From assembly GCF_036173105.1 (NCBI RefSeq), contig NZ_CP108053.1:2232001-2296000 (forward strand): a stretch of 64,000 nt of DNA, read 5' to 3'. The translations under genes were made by a program, and so were the position numbers. This DNA comes from Streptomyces sp. NBC_00287. Its GTDB lineage: Bacteria > Actinomycetota > Actinomycetes > Streptomycetales > Streptomycetaceae. This document shows positions 44,431 to 52,763 of the stretch, one piece after another (position 1 is the first letter of the stretch; each line of letters opens with the position of its first letter). The notes beneath the pieces are model-generated. The model was not told the origin of the DNA. It searched no databases and saw nothing but the letters and a program-made list of their open reading frames with translations.

Positions 44431-45564
44431 TCAGCAGTCCTCCTTCCATGGCTCCCAGTCCCCGAGATACGCGGCACGGGTCGCCGACTCGGCCTGTTCG
44501 GCGGTGAGTTGGGGACGGTTCTCGGCGACCGCGATCTCCGCTCCGGGGCCGCTGTTGCGGTACTCGGCGAACCGCTGGTTCTGCCACGGGTAGGCGTCCG
44601 ACATGTTGGCGTAGGGCGCGACCGCGTCGATGCCGGGGCCGAGCCAGGTCTCCCGGACGGTCAGCATGGGGCCGGCCGTGCGGTCGGAGCTGGGCACCCA
44701 GGGGCGGGCCAGCTTGTAGTAGGCGTCCGGGGCCTCGCTGGTCACCCGGCCTCTGGTGACCAGGTAACCGCGCGGGTTGGCACCCGCCGTCGAGGGCGCG
44801 AAGACGAAGCCGTACGGGGCGGAGGCCAGGTCGGTGCGGGTCAGGGTGCGGAAGTGGCAGTGCTCGAAGACGGCCGTGGCCCGGCCGAAGACGAAGTCGA
44901 CGTCGCCCTCGGCGTAGCAGTGCGAGAAGTACTGCCGGGCGAAGACGGTGAGCGCGTTGGTGTCGGCGTACAGGGTGTCCTGGTGGCCGAGGAAACGGCA
45001 GTGGTGGAAGGCGGAGCGGTCGCCCATCACCTTGATGGCGACGGCCTGGGTGCCGCTGATCCCGGGGTGGTCGGCGCGCAGCCAGTCATTGGCGAAGGTG
45101 ATCCGGCGGGCGGTGAAGCCGTCGGCGCGCACGGTGGTGGTGGCGGAGCCCGTGGTGCCGTAGGTGCCGGAGCCGTCGGGTTTCGGGGTGCCGGCGGCGT
45201 TGTCGTAGACGATGACGACGTCCCGTGGGTCCTCGCCCGCGCCGAGCCAGGTCATGTCGGTGCGGGTGAGGTCGACGCCGACCGTCTCCCGGTAGGTGCC
45301 GGGCGCGAGGACCAGCGTCCAGCCGCTGCCGGAGGTGGCGTTCACGGCGGCCTGGACGGTGGTGAAGTCGCCGCGGCCGTGTGGATCGACGTAGAGCGTG
45401 GTCGGGGAGAGGCGGGCGGCCGGTGAGCCGTACGGGCCGAACGGGCGGGGCCCGGCGGCGGCGCTCGCGGGGACCGACGCGAGCCCGAGGGCGGCGCCCG
45501 CACCGGCGCTCGCCATCAGGAATCCCCGTCTGGACAGGGGGAGTTGGAAGTGGGGCGAGGGCAT
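44431..45564 (-). CDS. Secreted pectinesterase (CE8)
   Basis: 377 residues. Probable Tat signal (PLSRRGFLMASAGAGAALGL ending ASAAAG). CE8 motifs: GTQAVAIKVMGDRSAFHHC, FLGHQDTLYADTNALTVF, AEGDVDFVFGRATAVFEHC, YKLARPWVPSSDRTAG. The YGTTGSATTTVRADGFTARR region closely resembles the neighbouring pectinesterase, so the two arose by duplication. ATG start with GAAGGAG. 57 bases after the PL1 stop and coupled to the next pectinesterase. Confidence 0.94.
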   Translation of the reverse strand: MPSPHFQLPLSRRGFLMASAGAGAALGLASVPASAAAGPRPFGPYGSPAARLSPTTLYVDPHGRGDFTTVQAAVNATSGSGWTLVLAPGTYRETVGVDLTRTDMTWLGAGEDPRDVVIVYDNAAGTPKPDGSGTYGTTGSATTTVRADGFTARRITFANDWLRADHPGISGTQAVAIKVMGDRSAFHHCRFLGHQDTLYADTNALTVFARQYFSHCYAEGDVDFVFGRATAVFEHCHFRTLTRTDLASAPYGFVFAPSTAGANPRGYLVTRGRVTSEAPDAYYKLARPWVPSSDRTAGPMLTVRETWLGPGIDAVAPYANMSDAYPWQNQRFAEYRNSGPGAEIAVAENRPQLTAEQAESATRAAYLGDWEPWKEDC

Positions 45565-45621
45565 GCGGGTGCTCCTTCACTTGGGGGCAGGGCCGGGGCC
45601 GAGCCCCGGCCCTTGGGTGGA

Positions 45622-46938
45622 TCAGCAGATGCGGCCGGCGCCCGCGCGGTGGTCGACGATGCCCGGGACCGCCCGAGGGTGGTCGACCTTGGTCCGCAGC
45701 GTGGGCGTCCACCCCGCGCCGGACTGCAGGGTCTCGGCGGGGATCTCCGCGTTGTGGACGGCGATCAGATCGGTGAGCTTGCCGTTGACGTAGTTGTTCG
45801 CGGCGGTGAGGGGTGCCTCGTTCCACTTCTTCAGCACCTTGCCGGTACTGACCCCGGCCGCCAGCGAGAAGGCGTTGTCGGTGGCGTTGAGCTGGGAGGA
45901 GGCGCCGATGCCGAAGACGTAGCCGAACTTCTGGTCGCCGGTCACCACGAAGTGGTTGTTGTACGAGTCGACCTGCCCGAACCGGACGCGCGGCGCCCGC
46001 TCCACGATGCCCTCGAAGCGGTTGTGGTGGAGGGTGACCTTGAGCTTGCCGGAGTCGGTCGAGCCCGCGCTGTCGCTGTTGCCGATCAGCATGGTCTTGT
46101 CGTGGTCCTCGAGCGAATTCCAGGACACCGTCACGTAGTTGGCGCCGCGCACCACGTCCACCAGACCGTCGTGCTGCTGGTAGACCTTGCCGAAGTACTC
46201 CGGCAGGGAGCTGTCGGGATAGCGCCCGTCGGTGAGCGTGTTGTGGTCGATCCACACATGGGTGGAGCCGTAGACGACGACACCGTCGTACTCGGAGTTC
46301 CAGGCACCGGTCTTGTTGTCGTCGGTCGGGTCCCACTGCGGGAAGCAGTCGACCGGGGCCTCGATGGTGAGGTTCCGGACGATCACATTGTCGACGCCGC
46401 GGATCTGCAGGCTGCCGCCGCGGATCCCGGAGTCCCGGCCCACACCCACGATGGTGGTGTTGGCGGGCACACTCGCCTTGATCATCTTGTCCTGGTTGGC
46501 GGCGGAGGCGGCCCGCAGGGTCTCCTGCTCACCGCTGACCGGGGTGTCGTGCCCCCACACCGCGGGGTCGTAGTCGGCGAGGTACTGCTGGAAGTCGTAC
46601 CCCTCGGCAGCAAGGGCGTCACAGCCCTCGGACACGGCGTCGATCACGCCCTTGACCTTGATGATCCTGGGCGCGGTGCCACTGACCGCGAGTGCGGCCT
46701 TGAACTCGGCCCAGGTGGACACGGTGTGGACGTTCGCCGAGTCGGCGGCCGAACCGCCGCTGGTCCCGGCGCCCTCCGAGGCCCAGCCGTCCCCGGCGGC
46801 GAGCACCTCGCGCCCGAGATCAGGGGACGACCCGGCCTGGGCGACCCCGGCACCGGTGACGCCGAGGACGAGCGAGACACAGCCGACCAGCGCGGCGGCT
46901 CTTCCTATGGCATGCCCATGCCATATCTGTGAGTTCAT
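45622..46938 (-). CDS. Secreted pectate lyase, family PL1
   Basis: 438 residues with signal peptide (AAALVGCVSLVLGVTGAGVA, QAGSS). PL1 beta-helix: VPANTTIVGVGRDSGIRGG, NVIVRNLTIEAPVDCFPQWD, the Ca/substrate motif YGSTHVWIDHNTLTDGRYPD, and catalytic RxPxxR in VERAPRVRFGQVDSYNN. The C terminus GAGWTPTLRTKVDHP and RAGAGRI is shared with the PL1 at 54759, so the two are paralogues. Starts 37 bases after the rhamnogalacturonan acetylesterase stop, probably the same transcript. Confidence 0.94.
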   Translation of the reverse strand: MNSQIWHGHAIGRAAALVGCVSLVLGVTGAGVAQAGSSPDLGREVLAAGDGWASEGAGTSGGSAADSANVHTVSTWAEFKAALAVSGTAPRIIKVKGVIDAVSEGCDALAAEGYDFQQYLADYDPAVWGHDTPVSGEQETLRAASAANQDKMIKASVPANTTIVGVGRDSGIRGGSLQIRGVDNVIVRNLTIEAPVDCFPQWDPTDDNKTGAWNSEYDGVVVYGSTHVWIDHNTLTDGRYPDSSLPEYFGKVYQQHDGLVDVVRGANYVTVSWNSLEDHDKTMLIGNSDSAGSTDSGKLKVTLHHNRFEGIVERAPRVRFGQVDSYNNHFVVTGDQKFGYVFGIGASSQLNATDNAFSLAAGVSTGKVLKKWNEAPLTAANNYVNGKLTDLIAVHNAEIPAETLQSGAGWTPTLRTKVDHPRAVPGIVDHRAGAGRIC

Positions 46939-46975
46939 GATGCGGCTCTCTCTTCTCTACGCGGTAGGGGTTCGG

Positions 46976-47764
46976 TCAGGCGGCGGGCTGCGGCCAGGTG
47001 ATCCACGACTGAGGGATCACCTCGTCCAGCCGCCGCACATCCCGCGGGCCGAGCACACGCGTACGCAGCAGCTCCCGTGCCACGAGCCGCGCCACCTCGA
47101 TGGCCCCGGGCGGGTTGAAGTGCGTGTTGTCCTGCTCGGTGGCGGTCCAGTTGAAGTACTTCTTGGTCTCCTCGACCCCCAGCGACTGCCACAGGGCGAG
47201 CGACAGCGCCTGAAGGTCGAGCAGAGCGACCTGCTCCTCCTCGGCGAGCGAGCGCATCGCCGCCGGATAGTCGCCGTGACTGGGCAGAGCGTTGCCGTCA
47301 CTGTCGAACCGCCGCCGCTCAACAGCGGTGGCCAGCACGGGCCTGGCGCCACGAGCCCGAGCGCCCTCGACATACAGCCGCAGATAGTCCTTGTACGTGG
47401 TCCAGGGCTCGGTATACCGAACGGGATCCGCGACCTTCTCGTCATTGTGAGCGAACTGGATCACCAGGAAATCGCCGGGCCGAATGGCCCCGAGAATGAC
47501 GTCGAGCCGCCCTTCGTCGACGAAGCTCTTGGAACTCCGCCCGTTCACGGCGTGATTGGAGACAGCAAGCCCCTTCCGAACAAAGAAGGGAAGAGCCATT
47601 CCCCACCCGGTCTCGGGGGCTGCGTCGGCGTATTTCTGAGCGGCGGTGGAGTCTCCGGCGATGAAGAGAGTACGCCCACGCTGCTCACCGGCGTGAGCAG
47701 TACCGAAGGTAAGAGGCACGGCGGCCATCACAGCGCCGGCAACCTGTCTACGAGAAAGCGACAT
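46976..47764 (-). CDS. Rhamnogalacturonan acetylesterase (CE12, SGNH fold)
   Basis: 262 residues from ATG 47764, with AAGGCGAAGG before it; the longer frame runs into a repeat and is not used. Tat-like signal (MSLSRRQVAGAVMAAVPLTF ending GTAHAG). SGNH blocks: TLFIAGDSTAAQKYAD (Ser), AVNGRSSKSFVDEG (Gly/Asn), VIQFAHNDEKVADP and EQDNTHFNPPGAIEVARL (Asp, His). Deacetylates rhamnogalacturonan I. The gene lies between the sugar-binding lipoprotein and a PL1, in the pectin run. Confidence 0.93.
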   Translation of the reverse strand: MSLSRRQVAGAVMAAVPLTFGTAHAGEQRGRTLFIAGDSTAAQKYADAAPETGWGMALPFFVRKGLAVSNHAVNGRSSKSFVDEGRLDVILGAIRPGDFLVIQFAHNDEKVADPVRYTEPWTTYKDYLRLYVEGARARGARPVLATAVERRRFDSDGNALPSHGDYPAAMRSLAEEEQVALLDLQALSLALWQSLGVEETKKYFNWTATEQDNTHFNPPGAIEVARLVARELLRTRVLGPRDVRRLDEVIPQSWITWPQPAA

Positions 47765-47798
47765 GCCTTCGCCTTTCAACAGAGGGACACTGCAACTT

Positions 47799-47866
47799 CC
47801 CCAGGGGCGCGGGGAACTGCGCGACCAGCCACAACGGCCCCGCAGTCCCCCACGAACAACACCCCT
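47799..47866. repeat. Streptomyces intergenic repeat element
   Basis: In the 109-base gap between the binding-protein and acetylesterase genes, the sequence CCAGGGGCGCGGGGAACTGC continuing GCGACCAGCC and CGGCCCCGCAG is nearly identical, from memory, to a repeat found many times between genes in Streptomyces genomes. It can form a stem (GCGCGGGG-AACT-GCGCG region). Only one copy is seen in this window. It may act as a transcript-processing or attenuation element. Confidence 0.65.
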
Positions 47867-47873
47867 CGAGCTG

Positions 47874-49217
47874 TCAGGACTTCTGCTCGTTCCACTCCGC
47901 CTGAGCCTCATTCAGCTGCTCGGCAATCGTGTCCAGAAAGTCCTTCGCACTCATCTTCCCGAGCAGCACCTTCTGGAAGTTCGGCTCGTTGTCAGCCTTG
48001 GAAATCGTGTTCCAGTCAGGCAGGTAGTAAGGAAGCTGAACGATGGTCGTAGAACCGTCGTTCAACGCCCCAGCAGCCAGCTTCGTAGGCTCGGCCTCGT
48101 TGATCCAGGCATCCTTGGACGCCTCCGTGTTGGACGGAATCGCCCCCGCCGACTGGTTCCACTTCGAGTTCGCCTCGTGCGAGGCCGCGAACTCGATGAA
48201 CTTCCAGGCCGCGTCCTTGTTCTTGGAGCTCTTGAACAGGCCGAGCCCGTCCACGGGGTTGGACACCTGGACCCGCTTGCCGGCGGAGCCAACAGGCTGC
48301 GGGATGCCCCGGAACTTCTCGACCCCGAGCGCCTTCACATGGTCCTGGTACGACCCCAGGTTGTGGTTCAGCATCCCGATGGTGCCGGAGTCCCACTGGG
48401 CCACCATCTTGGTGAAGTCGTTGTTGAGGTCGGCGGCCGGAGTGACCTTCTTGAAGAGGGCCGCGTACTTCTCCAGCGCTTCCACGTTCTTGGGGTCGTT
48501 GACCGTGGTCTTGTCACCGTTCCAGAAGGTGGTGATCCCGCTCTGCCCGTACATCGCGTCCAGGGCCTGCGCGATCGATCCGGCGCCACCGCGGATGGTG
48601 TAACCGAACTCGTTCTTGCCGGAGTTCGTGAGCTTCTCGGCGGCCTCGTAGAAGGCGTCCCAGGTCGTCGGCTCCTCCAGGCCCGCCTTCTTGAACAGGT
48701 CGGTCCGGTAGTAGAGGACACCGTTGTTGGCGGAGGTGGGGATCGAGTACATGTGCTCCTCGGAGCCGCCGGCCACCTTCACCGACTCGACCATGTCCTC
48801 GTTGAGCTTGCCGTTCAGGGCGGACCCGGAGAGCCGGTCCTCCACCGGCTCCAGCGCGTCCTGCGCGGCGATCCCGGCGAGCATCGCGGCGCCGACACCG
48901 CCGACGTCGGGCAGTCCGCCGCCCTGGATGGCGGTGTCGTACTTGGACTGCACCTCGGTCGAGGCGATCGGGACGTACTCGACCTTGATGTCGGGGTTCG
49001 CCTTCTCGAAGTCGGCGATGATCTCCTTCCAGATGTCGGTGCGCACACCGCCGTTGTTGTCCCAGAAGACGATCTCGCCCTTGCCGGAGCCCTCGGATCC
49101 CTTGTCCCCGCCGCTGCCACTGCCGTCGTCGCCGCAGGCGGTGGCGGTCAGGGCGAGCACGGAGCCCAGGGCGACGGCTATGGCAGCGCGCCTGCTTCTA
49201 CGGATGCTGATCTTCAT
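47874..49217 (-). CDS. Sugar ABC transporter substrate-binding lipoprotein (family 1)
   Basis: 447 residues. Basic N terminus MKISIRRSRRAAIAVALGS then lipobox-like TATAC with acidic Gly/Ser linker. MalE/UgpB-type core: EIVFWDNNGGVRTDIWKEII, PDIKVEYVPIASTEVQSKYD, YSIPTSANNGVLYYRTDLFK, VSNPVDGLGLFKSSKNKDAA and WKFIEFAASHEANSKWNQSA. Probably binds pectin-derived oligo-galacturonides or arabino-oligosaccharides and passes them to the two permeases at 56-57.9 kb, which lack their own binding protein next to them. No ATPase is in the window. Confidence 0.92.
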   Translation of the reverse strand: MKISIRRSRRAAIAVALGSVLALTATACGDDGSGSGGDKGSEGSGKGEIVFWDNNGGVRTDIWKEIIADFEKANPDIKVEYVPIASTEVQSKYDTAIQGGGLPDVGGVGAAMLAGIAAQDALEPVEDRLSGSALNGKLNEDMVESVKVAGGSEEHMYSIPTSANNGVLYYRTDLFKKAGLEEPTTWDAFYEAAEKLTNSGKNEFGYTIRGGAGSIAQALDAMYGQSGITTFWNGDKTTVNDPKNVEALEKYAALFKKVTPAADLNNDFTKMVAQWDSGTIGMLNHNLGSYQDHVKALGVEKFRGIPQPVGSAGKRVQVSNPVDGLGLFKSSKNKDAAWKFIEFAASHEANSKWNQSAGAIPSNTEASKDAWINEAEPTKLAAGALNDGSTTIVQLPYYLPDWNTISKADNEPNFQKVLLGKMSAKDFLDTIAEQLNEAQAEWNEQKS

Positions 49218-49265
49218 TGGTCGGCTCTCTTCTTCTGGATCCTGCGAGATATGCAGTTGTGGGGG

Positions 49266-51227
49266 TCAGTGACGGGCGTACGGCGCCCAGCCGTCCGTGC
49301 CCTTGAGGTAGTTCGCGACCGTGTGTGTCTTCGCGTCGGCGTCGCTCATCTGCGGCCGGTCCGGGGTGACATCCGCGCCCGGCCCGTAGGTGCGGTACTC
49401 CGTGAACCGCGCGTCCTTCCACGAGAAGCCGCTCATGTCGGTCCACGGGGAGGCCTTGATCGCGGCCGGCAGCTCGGTGTTCCGGATGAGCACCTGGGCG
49501 ATGGCGTCAGGTTCACCGCCGGGGTGCCAGGGCCGGCCGAGGTGGAAGGACCCGTCCGGGGCGTCGCTGACCACCTTGGAGTCGGTGATCAGGAAGCCGT
49601 AGGGTTTGCCCTTCCAGGTCGAGGCGGCGGTGATGTAGCCGTTGTTGGTGGCCGAGCCGCGGCTCAGCGCGCGGATCACGGACCGCTCGATGACCGTGGT
49701 GGCCCGCCCGTAGATGAAGTCGACGTCGCCCTCGATGTAGGAGTCGCGGACGTAGACCCGGCTGACGGTGGTCAGCTTGGGGCTGTCGGTCATCAACGTG
49801 TCCTGGTTGCCCAGGAAGGCGGTGTCCTCGAAGACGATCCGGTCACCGGTCGTCTTCATGGCGAGGGCCTGCTCGCCGTTCAGCTCGTGCGCGGCCTCGT
49901 CGAAGTCGTTGCTGAAGGTGAGGTTGCGGGCGGTGACGTCGTTGGCGGCGATCCGCACCGTGGCACTGCCCGTCGAACCGCCGTACGCGGCGGGGGTGTC
50001 GTAGACGATGACGGTGTCGGACCGGTCCTGTCCAGTCCCCTGCAGCGTCAAGTGAGGCTTGCTCGCGGGGATGAACACCTTCTCGCGGTACGTCCCCGGC
50101 GCGACGGCGATGGTCACGGGCACGGTGTTGCCCTCGGGCACGGCGTCCACGGCGGCCTGCACGGTCGGGTAGTCGGACGGCACCCGCAGCACCACGCCGA
50201 TCCGCTCCTGCGGCCCCGAGAACCGCTTCACCAGCGCGGGCACGGCGGCGGCCGGATCGAGCCGGTAGTCGTAGAACTCCCGGGGGTCGAAGGCGGCACC
50301 CCACTCCTCATGGCGCCCGGTGGTGTTCTTCAGGATCGACCCGCGCTGCACCAACTCGGCCGTGGTGTCGGCCTGGTAGGGATGCTGGACGTCCTGGTAG
50401 TAGCTGTTCTCGATGACCATCTTCGTCTTGCCACGCGACCAGTTCCCGTAGGTCCACACGGGGTCGCCCGGATCCGCTTGCGCGGTCAGGTAGTTGTTGT
50501 ACAGATGCGCGTAAGCGGCGTTGTCCACGGACGGGTTGCGCTGCTTGGTGTTGTTGAACCAGTTGTGGTCGATGGTGATCTGCGTCTTGACGTTGGTGGT
50601 CCAACCGAGCCCGAACGTCTTGTTGTTGTTCTCGAACCGGTTGTAGGAGACGGTCACGTACTCGCTGTCCTTGCGGACGTCGAGCTGCCCGTCGCAGATG
50701 TTCGAGAAGCGGTTGTGGTCGACCCAGACGTGGTGGACGGTGTCCATCTGGATACCGTCGAAGTCGGTGTCCTTGCAGTCCCAGTTGCCCGCGATCGCCG
50801 AGTCGCGGATCGTCATGTTGCGGATGATCACGTTGTGGGTGCCGGGGCTGAGATGGAACTCGCCCTGCACCAGCTCACCGCTGTCCCCCACCCCGACGAT
50901 GGTCTTGTCGGAGGCGACCTCGATGCTCGCGCCGAACGGCTCGGCGGTGACCGTGCCCTGGACGCGGATGATGTACGGCTCGGCCGCCGCCGCGTACTTG
51001 GCCAGCGAGGCATGATCGGTGACCGTGACGACCTTGCCGCCGGCCCCGCCGGTGGTGCCCCCATCGAGGGAGGCGAAACCGTGCGGGCGGTCATTGAAGC
51101 GGTCGACCGGACCGGGGGCGGCGTCGGCCTCCCCGACGGCCCCGAGACCGAGGGCGACGATCAGTCCCACGACGGCGGCCATGGTTCTGCCCGCACCCGG
51201 CAAGCGCTTGCCATGGAGTTGCGTCAT
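49266..51227 (-). CDS. Bifunctional pectate lyase (PL1) - pectinesterase (CE8) fusion
   Basis: 653 residues from ATG 51227 (GGGAG six bases before; TTG 51239 is the alternative). Signal peptide (MAAVVGLIVALGLGAVGEAD, A). Residues about 30-340: PL1 lyase with IEVASDKTIVGVGDSGELVQ, VHHVWVDHNRFSN, DGQLDVRKDSEYVTVSYNRF and QRNPSVDNAAYAHLYNNYL, where the usual RxPxxR has Asp at its last position. Residues about 350-653: CE8 esterase with VPSDYPTVQAAVDAVPEGN, GEQALAMKTTGDRIVFEDTA, FLGNQDTLMTD, IEGDVDFIYGRATTV, and FHLGRPWHPGG. De-esterification and cleavage in one secreted chain. Confidence 0.93.
   Translation of the reverse strand: MTQLHGKRLPGAGRTMAAVVGLIVALGLGAVGEADAAPGPVDRFNDRPHGFASLDGGTTGGAGGKVVTVTDHASLAKYAAAAEPYIIRVQGTVTAEPFGASIEVASDKTIVGVGDSGELVQGEFHLSPGTHNVIIRNMTIRDSAIAGNWDCKDTDFDGIQMDTVHHVWVDHNRFSNICDGQLDVRKDSEYVTVSYNRFENNNKTFGLGWTTNVKTQITIDHNWFNNTKQRNPSVDNAAYAHLYNNYLTAQADPGDPVWTYGNWSRGKTKMVIENSYYQDVQHPYQADTTAELVQRGSILKNTTGRHEEWGAAFDPREFYDYRLDPAAAVPALVKRFSGPQERIGVVLRVPSDYPTVQAAVDAVPEGNTVPVTIAVAPGTYREKVFIPASKPHLTLQGTGQDRSDTVIVYDTPAAYGGSTGSATVRIAANDVTARNLTFSNDFDEAAHELNGEQALAMKTTGDRIVFEDTAFLGNQDTLMTDSPKLTTVSRVYVRDSYIEGDVDFIYGRATTVIERSVIRALSRGSATNNGYITAASTWKGKPYGFLITDSKVVSDAPDGSFHLGRPWHPGGEPDAIAQVLIRNTELPAAIKASPWTDMSGFSWKDARFTEYRTYGPGADVTPDRPQMSDADAKTHTVANYLKGTDGWAPYARH
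51199..51212. promoter_or_regulatory. LacI-type palindrome GGCAAGCGCTTGCC at the start of the PL1-CE8 gene
   Basis: Perfect 14-base palindrome covering codons 6-10 of the fusion gene, centred on CG as in LacI-family operators. It shares AAGCGCTTGCCG with a site before the sugar permease genes (57883-57894). A bound repressor here would block elongation or initiation of the 51.2 kb transcript. Confidence 0.5.
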
Positions 51228-51260
51228 TGCGGCTCCCAACAGGCGTACGGAGAAGGAGAG

Positions 51261-52763
51261 TTACGAAGGAGTGATCGTGAAGTGCGTGAAGGTTGCCGCG
51301 CCGGCGTGTCCCTGACCGGTGGGCGCGAGGGCGAACAGGCCGAGCAGGGCGCCGACCCAGCGCCAGGGGGTGGCGGCGAAGACGGGTCCTGACGACGTCC
51401 AGCCGTCTCCGACGTCGTAGAAGAAGCGACAGCGGGCGCCTGAACCGATCTCTATCCGCAGCCGGACGCGGTCCTCGGGGGCCGGGCGCGGGTGGCCGGC
51501 GTCGCGTTCCCGTTCGGCGACGGCCTCGGCGAAGCGGTGGACGAGGTGAACCGTGCCGTCGGTGCCGCGCTGGAGTCCGATCCAGCTGAAGGCGTCCCCG
51601 AGCACCGCGAGTCCGGCCCGCGCCCCCGGCTCCGCGCTGTCCAGGCGCAGTTCGACCTCGACGGCGGACGGCGTTCCGGGCAGCCGCTGGGTGAGGACGT
51701 TCGGCAGTTTGCGCAGGTCGTGTGTGTCGGCCGAGCGGACGCAGGTGAGCCGGAGCCCATCGGCGGAGTGCTGGGTGGACCAGCCCTCGCGCGGATTCGC
51801 CGTCCACTGCCACTGCCGGCCGTGCCGGCCGCCGGGGAAGTCGTCGTCGGTGGCGGGCGCGGCGGCCGACTGCGGCGGCAGGGCGGGCTTGCGGTGTACG
51901 GCGACGGGGGCGCCGTCGGCGCCGAGCACCGGCCAGCCGTCGGTGCCCCAGCGCATGGGCTGGAGGTGCACGACCCGGCCGTAGGCACCGCGCTGCTGGA
52001 AGTGGACGAACCAGTCCTCGCCGGACGGGGTGCGCACCCAGCCGCCCTGGTGGGGGCCGTTGACGTCGGTGTCCTTCTGCTCCAGGACGACCTTCTCCTC
52101 GTACGGGCCGAAGAACCCGCGCGCGCGGAAGGCGCCCTGCCAGCCGGTCTCCACTCCCCCGGCGGGGGCGAGGATCCAGAACCAGCCGTCGTGCCGGTAG
52201 AGCTTGGGGCCCTCCAGGGTGAACCAGCCGGGGATGCGATCACCGTCGATGATCACCTTGCCCTCGTCGAGGAGTTCGGTGCCGTCGGGGTGCATCCGAT
52301 GGCCGGTGAGACGGTTCTTGATGCCGGAGCGGGACTTGGCCCAGGCGTGCACCAGATAGGCCTCGCCGGTCTCCTCGTCCCACAGCGGGCAGGGGTCGAT
52401 CAGGCCCTTGCCGGCCTTGAGGAGGTGCGGGCGGGTCCAAGGGCCGCGGATCTCGGGGGCGTTGATCTGGTAGATGCCCTGGTCGGGGTCGCCCCAGAAG
52501 ATCCAGAAGCGGTCGTTGTGGTGACGCAGGGACGGGGCCCAGACCCCGCAGTCGTGCCGTGGGGTTCTGAACTCGGCCGCCGGTTCGAGGCGTTCGAGGG
52601 CGTGGCCGACGAGGGTCCAGTTGACGAGGTCTCGGGAGTGCAGCAGCGGCAGGCCGGGGGCGCGGCCGAAGCTGGAGGCGGTCAGATAGAAGTCGTCGCC
52701 GACGCGCAGGACGTCAGGGTCGGACCAGTCGGCGTTGAGGATGGGGTTGGTGTAGGTGGTCAC
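51261..52763 (-). CDS. GH43 family glycoside hydrolase, intracellular
   Basis: 500 residues, no signal peptide, so it acts on imported oligosaccharides. Propeller domain: YTNPILNADWSDPDVLRVGD (catalytic-base Asp), GVWAPSLRHHNDRFWIFWGD, GKGLIDPCPLWDEETGEAYL, WFTLEGPKLYRHDGWFWILA (acid Glu). C-terminal concanavalin-like domain from about residue 310 (DDFPGGRHGRQWQWTANPRE, GDAFSWIGLQRGTDG). Arabinofuranosidase, xylosidase or galactanase activity is possible. GTG start overlaps the PmoA-like gene stop by four bases. Confidence 0.92.
   Translation of the reverse strand: MTTYTNPILNADWSDPDVLRVGDDFYLTASSFGRAPGLPLLHSRDLVNWTLVGHALERLEPAAEFRTPRHDCGVWAPSLRHHNDRFWIFWGDPDQGIYQINAPEIRGPWTRPHLLKAGKGLIDPCPLWDEETGEAYLVHAWAKSRSGIKNRLTGHRMHPDGTELLDEGKVIIDGDRIPGWFTLEGPKLYRHDGWFWILAPAGGVETGWQGAFRARGFFGPYEEKVVLEQKDTDVNGPHQGGWVRTPSGEDWFVHFQQRGAYGRVVHLQPMRWGTDGWPVLGADGAPVAVHRKPALPPQSAAAPATDDDFPGGRHGRQWQWTANPREGWSTQHSADGLRLTCVRSADTHDLRKLPNVLTQRLPGTPSAVEVELRLDSAEPGARAGLAVLGDAFSWIGLQRGTDGTVHLVHRFAEAVAERERDAGHPRPAPEDRVRLRIEIGSGARCRFFYDVGDGWTSSGPVFAATPWRWVGALLGLFALAPTGQGHAGAATFTHFTITPS

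Noticed and set aside
47763..51392. 1209-codon open frame on the + strand opposite the binding protein and PL1-CE8 genes
   Set aside because: Low-complexity Val/Gly/Leu/Arg-rich shadow; the - strand has full-length enzymes with signal peptides.
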